NCBI RefSeq assembly: GCF_024166365.1 | Contig: NC_064824.1 | Span: 45,174,608 to 45,238,607, forward strand | Length of the DNA: 64,000 bases | Reading direction: 5' to 3' | Source: Elephas maximus indicus | Taxonomy: Eukaryota > Chordata > Mammalia > Proboscidea > Elephantidae | Shown: positions 55,748 through 64,000 of the stretch, piece by piece | Numbering within the stretch: the first letter of the stretch is position 1 | Layout: every line of letters starts with the position of its first letter | Program-made: the position numbers and the translations under genes | The notes under the pieces: model-generated | Told to the model about the DNA's origin: nothing | Database searches by the model: none | Seen by the model: the letters and a program-made list of their open reading frames with translations, nothing else

Positions 55748-57555
55748 CATTACATTAAATTTACTTGAAAAGATGTTCCCACTATACCGATATTAGCTAT
55801 TATGAAGTCAATATTTGGAATTGAGCCTGGAAACCCTCTTTAAATAACCTTCCTGTATTTCCTTTTATAATTCAGAGTGTATGTAGGAAACTGAAGATGA
55901 ACCATATGAATCGCCTTTTTCTTTTAATGCTTTCTGCAATGCTCATTACACATATTTTCACTCCTTAAAAAATGATAGTTTATGTGACTAAAATGATTTT
56001 ATATGTTAATCCTTAACTACTCTAAGCAAAGATAAAATAGTGAGAAATCCGTTTAATGACATTTGGTTTCCTGATAAATTTCAAAGTTGACCTGAATCAT
56101 ATTGCTACTTTTTCACATTAACCTCCAAAATTGCTAACCTGTTTTAAGAGTTTATGAGCATGCCTTTCCAAAATTGAAGAGTTACATCAAATTTCCTTAT
56201 TTTAGGCATTTCTTTTACTGGCTAATAAGTTATAAATTTCCAAGTGTAAGGGCATGGTTAAATTTCTTTTTTTATTTCTTTTAAGTAGAATAAATAATTC
56301 AGCTTCTTATCAGGGTAGTACCAGCTTTTATACTATATCATAAATACCTCATCAGCTCTGTTAGAGAGAACTTTGTTTTTTAACCAGAAATACTCTAGGT
56401 TTTTCTATTCCTAAAAGCAAATTTGAGACAAAATTTTTATCTTATTCTGTTTCAAAATGAGTCACTTATTGTAATCAATATTTTTAAAAAATTATCCATT
56501 TTGAATACTTTTGTCTTAATGTATCTCCCTAGTGCCTGTTATTCTAAGTAAAATTCACTTAGAATTTGGTATAATTTAGAAATAGTTTAATAACATATAG
56601 GAAAAATCACTTGGGTGGTTAGGTAATTACAAACATACAGTTATTGACTATCCATTGGTCCATTTGGAAGTAACAAGTTTTATGTGGGTTTCATCTTCCT
56701 ATTTTAAATATTGGTGCCATTTGAATTTTACATATTATTAAACCAAGTGAAAGGAGTTTGAAAAGATTGAGGTACATCATATGAAAATTTTGTAATTAAT
56801 GTAATAAGTTGATATGCATACCTTATTGTTAAAGTTAAAGGAAATTTTAATAACCAAGAAAATGTATAATAAAATCTTGCTAAAGTCTGTATTACTATGA
56901 AGTTTTTTTGAAAACCAGAATTTTTATTATAAAAATAATATTCATTTTGAATATATTCAAATAGCATAGAAGTGTAGTAAGTAGAAAATTAGTATCAAAC
57001 ATTCCTTTACAGCTGGAAAACAGATTTGTTACTCCGAAGTGGTGTCCTAATATAAAACAACTAAATCTTGCACAAAACTTAATATATATTTTATTGCTGG
57101 GTTTCACAGGTAGAAGTAAAATTTCAAAGAATGGGGAAAAAATAAAAGGTTGCACTGAAACTAAAGCATGAGCAGTAGACAAACAAGAAAGCTATAGTTG
57201 TCTTCACGTCAAATGAAAATAACACTCCAGAAAGAAAGCTGTGGACCAACAGCAAGATGGATCAACTGGAAGAAATAATTTTCTCTTTAGGCCCCCAAGT
57301 ATTTTTTTGTCTTGTTTTGTTTTGTTTCCAGATTATGTCAACTTTCACAGTCAAAGGCCAGGCAACACATGAGGAAATAAGCCATCAGGATGAGAGTTAG
57401 TAGAAACAACAGATAACATTTTTAGACCTGTAAGGACTGCTGTATTGGAATTAGCTGACATAGAATATATAAGAAAATCTGATATGTTTAAAGAAATAAT
57501 CAGGCAGATTTTAATTTAAAAAAGTGGAAAAGTTGAATGAAAAAGAAATCCTTAA
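55748..57555. other. Unrecognised AT-rich sequence
   Basis: No gene or repeat assigned. Frames at 56728-57182 are chance readings of AT-rich DNA. Confidence 0.45.
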
Positions 57556-57559
57556 TTAA

Positions 57560-57985
57560 TGAATGTATCCATCAGGATCTGGTCAGGATAACAGAACTAT
57601 TCTAGGTATTTTAATAGAGGGAAGTTAATACAGGGAATTGATTACACAAGTATTAGAAAGAGAAGAGGAGATCTGGTAGAGCAAATAGAAAGAAAAGTTG
57701 ATATCAGAGCTCATAAGCTGCAGAAATTCTTTGAATAGATGCCACTGAGATATTCTTCTGGATCCACCAAAGTAGTGTCACCTCAACCTGGGCAGGAATT
57801 ACCAAAAAGTTAATACCTCTTCCCAGCCTACTTGATTCCAGATTCATCTCATCTCTACTGCCAGAACAGCAACTGCTTCCTAATTATTGCCCACCAGTGA
57901 CTCTAACTGGAAGAATTTGATAGGAAAACCATGAGTTTGCAGACACTCATTCCCATATAATACATAGCAGAGCATAGAAGAGTGG
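57560..57985. repeat. Possible old interspersed repeat
   Basis: CATCAGGATCTGGTCAGGAT, GGGAAGTTAATACAGGGAAT and CCAACCTGGGCAGGAATT-like text resemble a known type of old mammalian repeat, but I cannot name the family. Confidence 0.35.
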
Positions 57986-57989
57986 AAAT

Positions 57990-58290
57990 GAGAATTTTAA
58001 GAGTAAACAGGATACAGCAGTTTTAGGCACAGCTGAAGAGAGAATTCATGGATTGGAAGAGAATTGTTTAAAAATGACCCAGAGAAGGACAAATATGTGA
58101 AAAATATGAAAGATAGAGACTTAAAGGCTAAAATGTGAAAGTTTAAGACTGATCAGAATCCTCCCAAAGGAGAAAATAGAGCAAATGAAAGACAGATAAT
58201 ATTTAAAGAACCGGTGGCTGAGAATTTCCCAGAAATGGTTGAAGAACAGAAATCTACAGAGAGAAGAAGCACGATATATACCAAGCAAAA
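57990..58290 (+). mobile_element. HAL1/L1 ORF1 fragment
   Basis: GGCTGAGAATTTCCCAGAAA, AGAACAGAAATCTACAGAGA and AAGCACGATATATACCAAGC follow HAL1-like ORF1 text in sense orientation. It ends in an A-rich stretch directly before the start of the next L1. Confidence 0.65.
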
Positions 58291-58671
58291 AAAATAAAAA
58301 TAAAGGCATGAGGAGCCAACGTGGCACTGTAGACAGTCACACCATTCTGATCTCTGTAGCAAAGACCCAAAAAACTAAGTAGAACAGATAAAAACGTCAG
58401 TCCTGGAACTGTAAGCATCAAATGAAGAGATAAACTACATCAAACACCAAAGGAAAAAACTGACGGAAAACATAGAACAAGGAGAGATATGGAGTGGAGG
58501 TCCCCTGCCAGCTAACATGGCAAAGCATCACCATCTTGGAACGCAGCTAACAATGACTCTGGACAGGATATACAGAAAGGCAGCTTTGTGGAGCTCCCAA
58601 CAGGAGACAAAGCACCCGGAAACCAGAGAAACACACTCCTGCTCCTCACCCTTCTACATTGTATGCTACCT

Positions 58672-60110
58672 CTTACCCTTTCTAACAGGCCACACTGTGC
58701 CACTCCACTAAATAGCCACCACCCCAGCCCCACCCTGCCCCCACCTGCCAGGCCCTGCCACATCCATTTTTTTTCTCCAACTTTTCTTTCTCCCTCCCAC
58801 GTAGCCCTATGTGCCACCTCCACCCCCTCCTGCTGGGCCACGCCATGCTACCTCATACCAGCCCACCACTGCCCTGGGTCTACCCTACCCCCACCCACTG
58901 GCTTCCACCACACCATTTAAATTTTTTTTTTTTTTCCTTTTTCCCCTTTTTCCTTTTCTTTCCCCTTCCCACCTAACCTTGTCTGCCACCTCCACCCCTT
59001 CTGGCCGGACCATGTTGTACCACCTTGGCTAGAGAGCCACTGGCCTGCTGTGGCCCTGGTTCTGCCCTGCCCCCACCTACCACCCCCCACCACGACATCT
59101 TTTTTTTCCTCCTTCCTTTTCTTCCTCGTACCTAGCCCTCTTTGCCACCTCCCCCCTTCCCACTGGGCCATGCCACACTGCTGCAGCTAGAGAGCTATCA
59201 GCTCACCACCGCTCCCAGTGTGTCACACCCCCACATGTGGCCCCCACCATGCTGCCATTTTTTTTTTTCCTTTTTTTCCTCCCTCCTACCTAGCCTAGTA
59301 CATCACCTCCCCTCCCTTTCCACTGGCTCCTGGGTCCAGCCAGACTAGCCGGCTCCCATCATGTCGCCCTTTTTTTCTCTTTTTTTTCTTTGCTTTTCCT
59401 TCCTCTCACCTAGTTGCATATGCCACCTCCCCTCCTTCCCGTCAGCCCTTGCTGCCCTGCCGTGGCTAGAGAGCCACCAGCCCACTGCTACCCTAGGTCT
59501 GCCCTGCCCCCACCTGCTGGCTCCCACCATGCTGCCATCTTTTTTTTTTCCATTTGTCTTCTTTCTTTTCTTTTACTCTCTCATGTAGCCCCATAAGCCA
59601 CCTCTGCTTCGTTCTCATCTGACCTCCGTCCACCCTGCCCCCACTCGGTCACCATTTTTCTTTTCTTATTTCTTTTCTATCTCCCTCCCCCCATGCCCCA
59701 TAGGCCACCTTCCCCCCTTCCTGCCGGTCCAAGCTGCACCAACATGAATACGGCGTAACCAGCATACCAGCCCACCACTGCCCCAGGTCCCCCCTACCCC
59801 CACTGGCTGATCCCCACTGTGCTGACATTTATTTTATTCTTTATTCTTGTTCTTTCTTTTCTTTCTACTTCCCACCTATCCCAGTATGCCACCTTCCCCC
59901 ATCACTGCCAGCTCTTATGTCTGCCCTGCACCCACCCAATGACTACCCTTTTTTTGCCTCTCTCTATTCATTCTCCCCCACACCTGGCTTGTACACCACC
60001 TCCCCATCCTGCCAGCGCCCACCATGCCACTGCAGTTAGAGCATCCCCGGTGCTCAGGGCCATCACCACACCAAGCTCACACCACACCTTACCTCCCACA
60101 ACTTGACCAG
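58672..60110 (+). repeat. Pyrimidine-rich tandem units in the L1 5' region
   Basis: A landmark of GCCACCTCC type recurs at 58813, 58985, 59144, 59302, 59422, 59597, 59704, 59888 and 59995, giving units of about 107-184 bp. Each long unit has the same order: GCCACCTCC, a CTGCTGGGCCATGC segment, GCTAGAGAGCCACCAGCCCA, CCCTGGGTCTGCCCTGCCCC, CACCATGCTGCCAT, a T-run, then CCTACCTAGCC. Short units lack the middle. Frames crossing the array are low-complexity and not genes. Position suggests an L1 monomer-type promoter region. Confidence 0.9.
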
Positions 60111-60434
60111 GTGCTGAACGGTGGGAAGCAAGGCAGTGCCACTCGCTGTCTGATACCTCCGCCTATCTGAGAGGGGCTATGAATTCTTCCACACCACAGG
60201 ACCACCATCAGGAGGCAGATAGCACCCACCCAGTCCACCATTACCAAACCAGTTTACAGCAAATTGATCTCACCCTGCCTGCTGCTGCTCTGCCCACCCA
60301 GACAAGGTGGTGAGAGCTATCATGCCACAGACAAACAAGGAGTAGAGCATGCCTGGCCTGCCCACCCTCACATGTCAAAACAAAACAAGCAAAATGAAAC
60401 AAATGATTATACAATTACTGACTAAGGAAAATAA

Positions 60435-61440
60435 TGCCTGAATGTCTTGGAGATAGCAGACAATATCAAAACATATAAAAGCAGAATGAGATGGCTCCAG
60501 CAAGTGACTAAAGACATAGATGACCTTCCAATAGAAGAACAGGCAGTGGAACTACCAGCTATAGAATTCAAAAGACTTATATTTAGGGCTCTCCAAGAGA
60601 TTAGGAATGAGATCAAGGAAAACACAGATAAAACCAAGGAAAAAATAGACAAAATCATAAAAAACAAAGACAAAACCAGTGAAAACTTAGCCAAAACCAA
60701 GGAGAACATATGCATACATGTAATACAAGAACAAAATGTCAGAATAAATGAACAATTATAAATCATACAAAAACAACAACTAGAAATCCAAAAGATATAA
60801 AGTTTGAGTAATGGACAACTCAATAGAAGGTCTTAGGACCAACTTTGAAACAACGGAAAACAGAATGAGCGAGATTGAAGACATATAAGGACATCACCTT
60901 GTTTAAGGAAAAATCAGAGAGAAGAAGGAAGAAAAATGAAGAACACCTAAGAATTATGTGGGACACAATCAAGAGCAAAAATTTGCACGTGATTGGAGTT
61001 CCAGAAGAGGAGAATATGGAAAACACATAGAAGGTTGTTGATTTTCTGGCACAAAATGTCCCAAATACTATGAAAGACAAAAAGTTGACCATACAAGAAG
61101 CTCAAAAAAAACCCATATAGGATAGACCCAAAAGAAGGTCACCAAGACATAACACTTCCCAAAACCAAAGACAAAGAAAGAATCCTGACAGCAGCTCAAG
61201 AAAAGCGAATAGTTGCTTACAAAGGGGAATGATAAGACTAAATAGGCTCTGATTATTCGGCAGAAACTATGCAAGCAAGAAGGCAATGGGATGACATATA
61301 TAAAACCTTAATATATCCTGCAAAACTGTCTCTCAAATACGATAGTGATATTTCCAGATAAACAGAAATTAAGGGAATTCATAAAAACCAAACCAAACTT
61401 AAAAAATTTTTAAAGGGAGTCCTACAGTTAGAGAACCAAC
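60435..61440 (+). pseudogene. L1 ORF1 remnant
   Basis: A 104-codon frame at 60447-60761 (KRLIFRALQEIRNEIKENTD, then lysine-rich heptads up to about residue 90) is the ORF1 coiled coil. Beyond its stop, in shifting frames, come FETTENRMSEIEDI (about 60846), the RNA-binding region near 60960-61080 (IGVPEEE-type) and the C-terminal domain at about 61255-61400 (SAETMQARRQWDDIYKTLIY, then DKQKLREFIKTKPN). In an intact L1 this trimeric protein binds L1 RNA. Here several stops and shifts break it. Confidence 0.85.
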
Positions 61441-61879
61441 ATCAGACAACAACTGGAGTCTAGGACACAGAACAGCATGAGCCAGATACCAACACAGGTA
61501 AAGAACTCTCAGTAATAAAAGAAAGCTAAAAGGCTTAAAACAGAAATGTCAATCGGTAAATGATGACAACATCAAAACAAAAAGGGGAATAAATGATGTA
61601 GGTATAGAACTTTCAAATGGAGACAAAGTCAAAGTGATATCAAGTAATAAAAGACTGGTTCAAACTTAGGAAGGTAAGGGTAAATTTGAAGAAAACCACA
61701 AAGAAAGTTAACACCTACACAACAAAATAAAAAATAAGAAAAAACATAAAAACTCAGTAAACACAAAAGTTGTAATAACAAAAGAGAAGAAAATCCACAG
61801 ACAGTAGGAACTCAGCACAGGAAAGTAAGAGGAACAAAGAAAACATCAGCACCACAAAAAAGTACAATATGACTGCAAT

Positions 61880-64000
61880 AAGCTCATACCTGTAGATAAT
61901 TATGCTGGATGTAAATGGCTTAAATGTACCCAGAGAGTGTCTGAATGGATAAAAAACATGACTCATCAATATGGTGTCTACAAGAGACACGTCTTAGACA
62001 CAAAGACATAAATATATTAAAAATGAAAGGATGGAAAAAATACATCAAGCAAACATTTGCCACCCCAGAAAAGAGCAGGAGTGGCGATACTAATCTCAGA
62101 TAAAATAGACTTTAAGGCAAAATCAGCCATAAAAGACAAGAAACAGCATTATATAATGATTAAAGGGACAATCCACCAAGAAAACATAAGCCCAGTAAAT
62201 GTCTATGCACTCAATGACAGGGCTCCAAAATACATAAAACAACCTAACAGCATTAAAGAGAGAAATAGTTCCACAATAATAATAGCAAACTTTAACACAC
62301 CACGCTTGGTAAAAGACCAAACATCTAGAAAGAAACTCAACAAAGATACAGAAGATCTAAAGACCACAATCAACCAACTTGACCTCATAGACATATGTAG
62401 AACACTCAACCTAACAACAGAAACTATACATTGTTTTCCAGTGCACATGAAACATGTTCCAGAATAGACCACATCTTAGGTCACAAAGCAACCCTCAAAA
62501 AAGTCTGAAACACTGAAATAATACAAAGCATTCTGTGTGATCACAACACCATAAAAGTAGAAATCAGTAACAGGAAAAGCTAGGGAAAAAAATCAAGTAC
62601 ATAGAAACTGAATAACACCTTGGTTTAAAAACAACCAGGTAATAGAGGGAATCAAAAAATTCCCAGAATCAAATGAGAATGAAAACACATCATACCAAAA
62701 CCTTTGGGACACAATGAAGGCAGTGCTAAGATGTCAATCCGTGGCAATATATGCAACCATCAAAAAAAGAAGAATAGGCCAAAATCAATGTTAGCCCTAC
62801 AATGCCAAAAAACAGAAATAGAGCAACAAAAGAAGCCCACAGTCACCAGAAGAAAGAAAATGACAAAGATTCCCAACTAAACCTACTGTCATTGGGTTGA
62901 TTCCGACTCCTAGCGATCCTGTAGGACAGAGTAGAATTGTCCCTTAGGGCTTCCAAGGGTGTAAATCTTTAAGAAAGCAGACTGCCACATCTTTCTCCCG
63001 CAGAACCGCTGGTAGGTTCAAACTGACAATCTCTGGGTTAGCAGCCAAGCACTTAACCACTGTGCCACCAGGGCTCCTCCAACAAAAATGAGAGCAAAAA
63101 TAAGTGAAGTGGAGAACAGAAAAACAACAGAAAGAATCAACAAGACCAAAAGTTCTTCAAGAAGATTAACAAAATTGACAAACTGACAAAAGAAAAATAG
63201 ACAAAGCAAATAACCCAAATAAGAAATGATATGAGGAACATTACAACAGACCCAACTGAAATAAAAGGATCATAACAGACTGATATGAAAAATAGTACTC
63301 CAACCAATTGGAGAAACGAGAGGAAACAAGCAAGTTTCTAGAAACACTACTTAGCTGAACTTACACAAACTGAGATAGGAAATCTGAACAGATCCTAACA
63401 AGAAGACAAGAGATAAAGGAGGTAATAAAATAAAATAAAAACTCCCAGCAAAAAAAAGAACCCTGGCCCGGATAGCTTCACTGGAGAATTCTACCTAACA
63501 CTCAGAGAAGAGCTCACACCAGTATTTTTTAAGCTATTTCAGAGAATAGAAAAGTAAAAAATACTCCTGAATTCATTCTATGAAGCAAGCATACCCTGAT
63601 ACCAAAGCCAGGCAAAGACACCACAAAAAAGAAAATTGCAGACCAATATCTCATGAATATAGAAGCAAAAATTCTCAATAAAATCTAGAGAGTAGAATTC
63701 TGCATCATATCAAAAAAATAATACACTCCAACCAAGTGGGATTCATACCAGATATGCAGCATGGTTCAATGTTAGAACATCAATCAACATAATACACCAC
63801 ATAAATAGAAAAAACAAAAAAAAAAGAATCACATGATCATCTTAATCAACACAGAAAAGGCATTTGGTAAAGTGCAACATGCATTCCTGATAATAACTCT
63901 CAATAAAATAAGAATAGAAGGGAAATTCCTCAGTATAGTAAAAGGCATCTATACAAAACCAACAGCCAACATCTTTCTCAACAGAGAGAGAATGAAAGCA
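61880..64000 (+). pseudogene. L1 ORF2 remnant: endonuclease and RT start
   Basis: A 136-codon frame at 62057-62467 contains the endonuclease: KRAGVAILISDKIDFKAKSA, HYIMIKGTIHQENISPVNVY, TIIIANFNTPRLVKDQ (the GDFN-type motif has Ala-Asn in place of Gly-Asp) and TINQLDLIDICRTLN. After the inserted SINE, RT sequence appears near 63465 ([20 protein letters not shown]) and 63840-64000 (INTEKAFGKVQHAFLIITLN, the motif-A region with Gly for Asp). Many stops and frameshifts are present. The gene continues past the window end. Confidence 0.88.
62876..63078 (-). mobile_element. AfroSINE, long subtype, inside L1 ORF2
   Basis: AAACCTACTGTCATTGGGTT at the tail, CTTCCAAGGGTGTAAATCTT in the middle and TGTGCCACCAGGGCTCCTCC at the head. 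It splits the ORF2 remnant and so is younger than the L1. Confidence 0.94.

Larger units (their letters stand above)
58309..64000 (+). mobile_element. Long L1 with 5' tandem array, runs off the window
   Basis: The probable start GAGGAGCCAACGTGGCACTG (about 58311) resembles the common L1 5' end. It is followed by about 360 bp of unique leader, the pyrimidine-rich tandem array (58672-60110), a further leader, an ORF1 remnant (60435-61440), an inter-ORF segment and ORF2 up to the window end. One antisense SINE (62876-63078) is inserted. Frames are broken throughout, so the copy is inactive. At more than 5.7 kb it is the longest L1 here. Confidence 0.85.

Noticed and set aside
58512-60106. Many overlapping frames rich in Pro, Ser, His or Phe, up to 110 codons on both strands
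   Set aside because: They are translations of the pyrimidine-rich tandem array; low complexity and no conserved domain.
4700-63078. SINE heads with A-box and B-box-like motifs as tRNA genes
   Set aside because: They are tRNA-derived SINE promoters; none forms an intact tRNA cloverleaf with anticodon and acceptor stem that I can support.

Overview
The window is ordinary AT-rich mammalian intergenic or intronic DNA, almost certainly from an afrotherian and most probably an elephant-like paenungulate. About twenty copies of a tRNA-type SINE (AfroSINE) starting GGARCCCTGGTGGC are scattered on both strands. Six copies of an RTE-class LINE end in the same GTCGCTATGAGTCGGAA...CAACAAC tail, and that SINE/RTE pairing is characteristic of Afrotheria. 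Mammal-wide relics (MIR, L2, MER5, MER20, MLT1, HAL1, old L1) fill much of the rest. I found no intact protein-coding gene, rRNA, tRNA, CRISPR array or prokaryotic feature. Long open frames belong to decayed LINE proteins. Two short stretches with plausible splice sites are listed as weak exon candidates.

Layout. 1-4 kb: old L1 fragments and a truncated RTE tail. 4.1-8.2 kb: one antisense L1 broken up by four SINEs and two RTE fragments. 8.3-13.7 kb: an inverted-repeat (palindromic) element, L2 and MIR. 14-15.1 kb: antisense RTE. 15.6-16.9 kb: hAT transposase relic next to a second palindromic element. 17.2-18.1 and 24.9-25.8 kb: antisense L1 3' UTRs. 18.4-19.8 kb: L2 tails and a SINE carrying a 57-bp segment copied from 1.2 kb away. 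23.1-24.6 and 34.5-35.5 kb: antisense L1/HAL1 ORF1 relics. 27.7-28.2 kb: solo LTR with perfect target-site duplication. 29.4-31.1 kb: L1 and a very short truncated SINE. 37.8 kb: best exon candidate. 39-41.2 kb: SINEs, MLT1 LTR, old L1 tail and a GGAT minisatellite. 41.25-44.5 kb: essentially full-length but broken RTE LINE. 44.5-51.3 kb: mostly unrecognised sequence with L2 and MER5. 51.5-53.4 kb: second LTR of the same family as the 27.7-kb one, split by an RTE, both insertions with their own target duplications. 54-55.7 kb: MER20 and a 5'-truncated L1. 58.3 kb to the end: a long degenerate L1 whose 5' region holds an array of about nine pyrimidine-rich tandem units, followed by ORF1 and ORF2 remnants.

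The retrotransposons form a small ecosystem. RTE supplies the endonuclease and reverse transcriptase, and the SINEs share its 3' tail, which suggests RTE-driven mobilisation. L1 lineages act separately. The observations most worth checking are the tandem-unit L1 5' region (58.3-60.1 kb), the templated insertion in the SINE at 19.6-19.8 kb, the palindromic element family, and the double-nested LTR/RTE locus. Family names are from recognition, not database searches.
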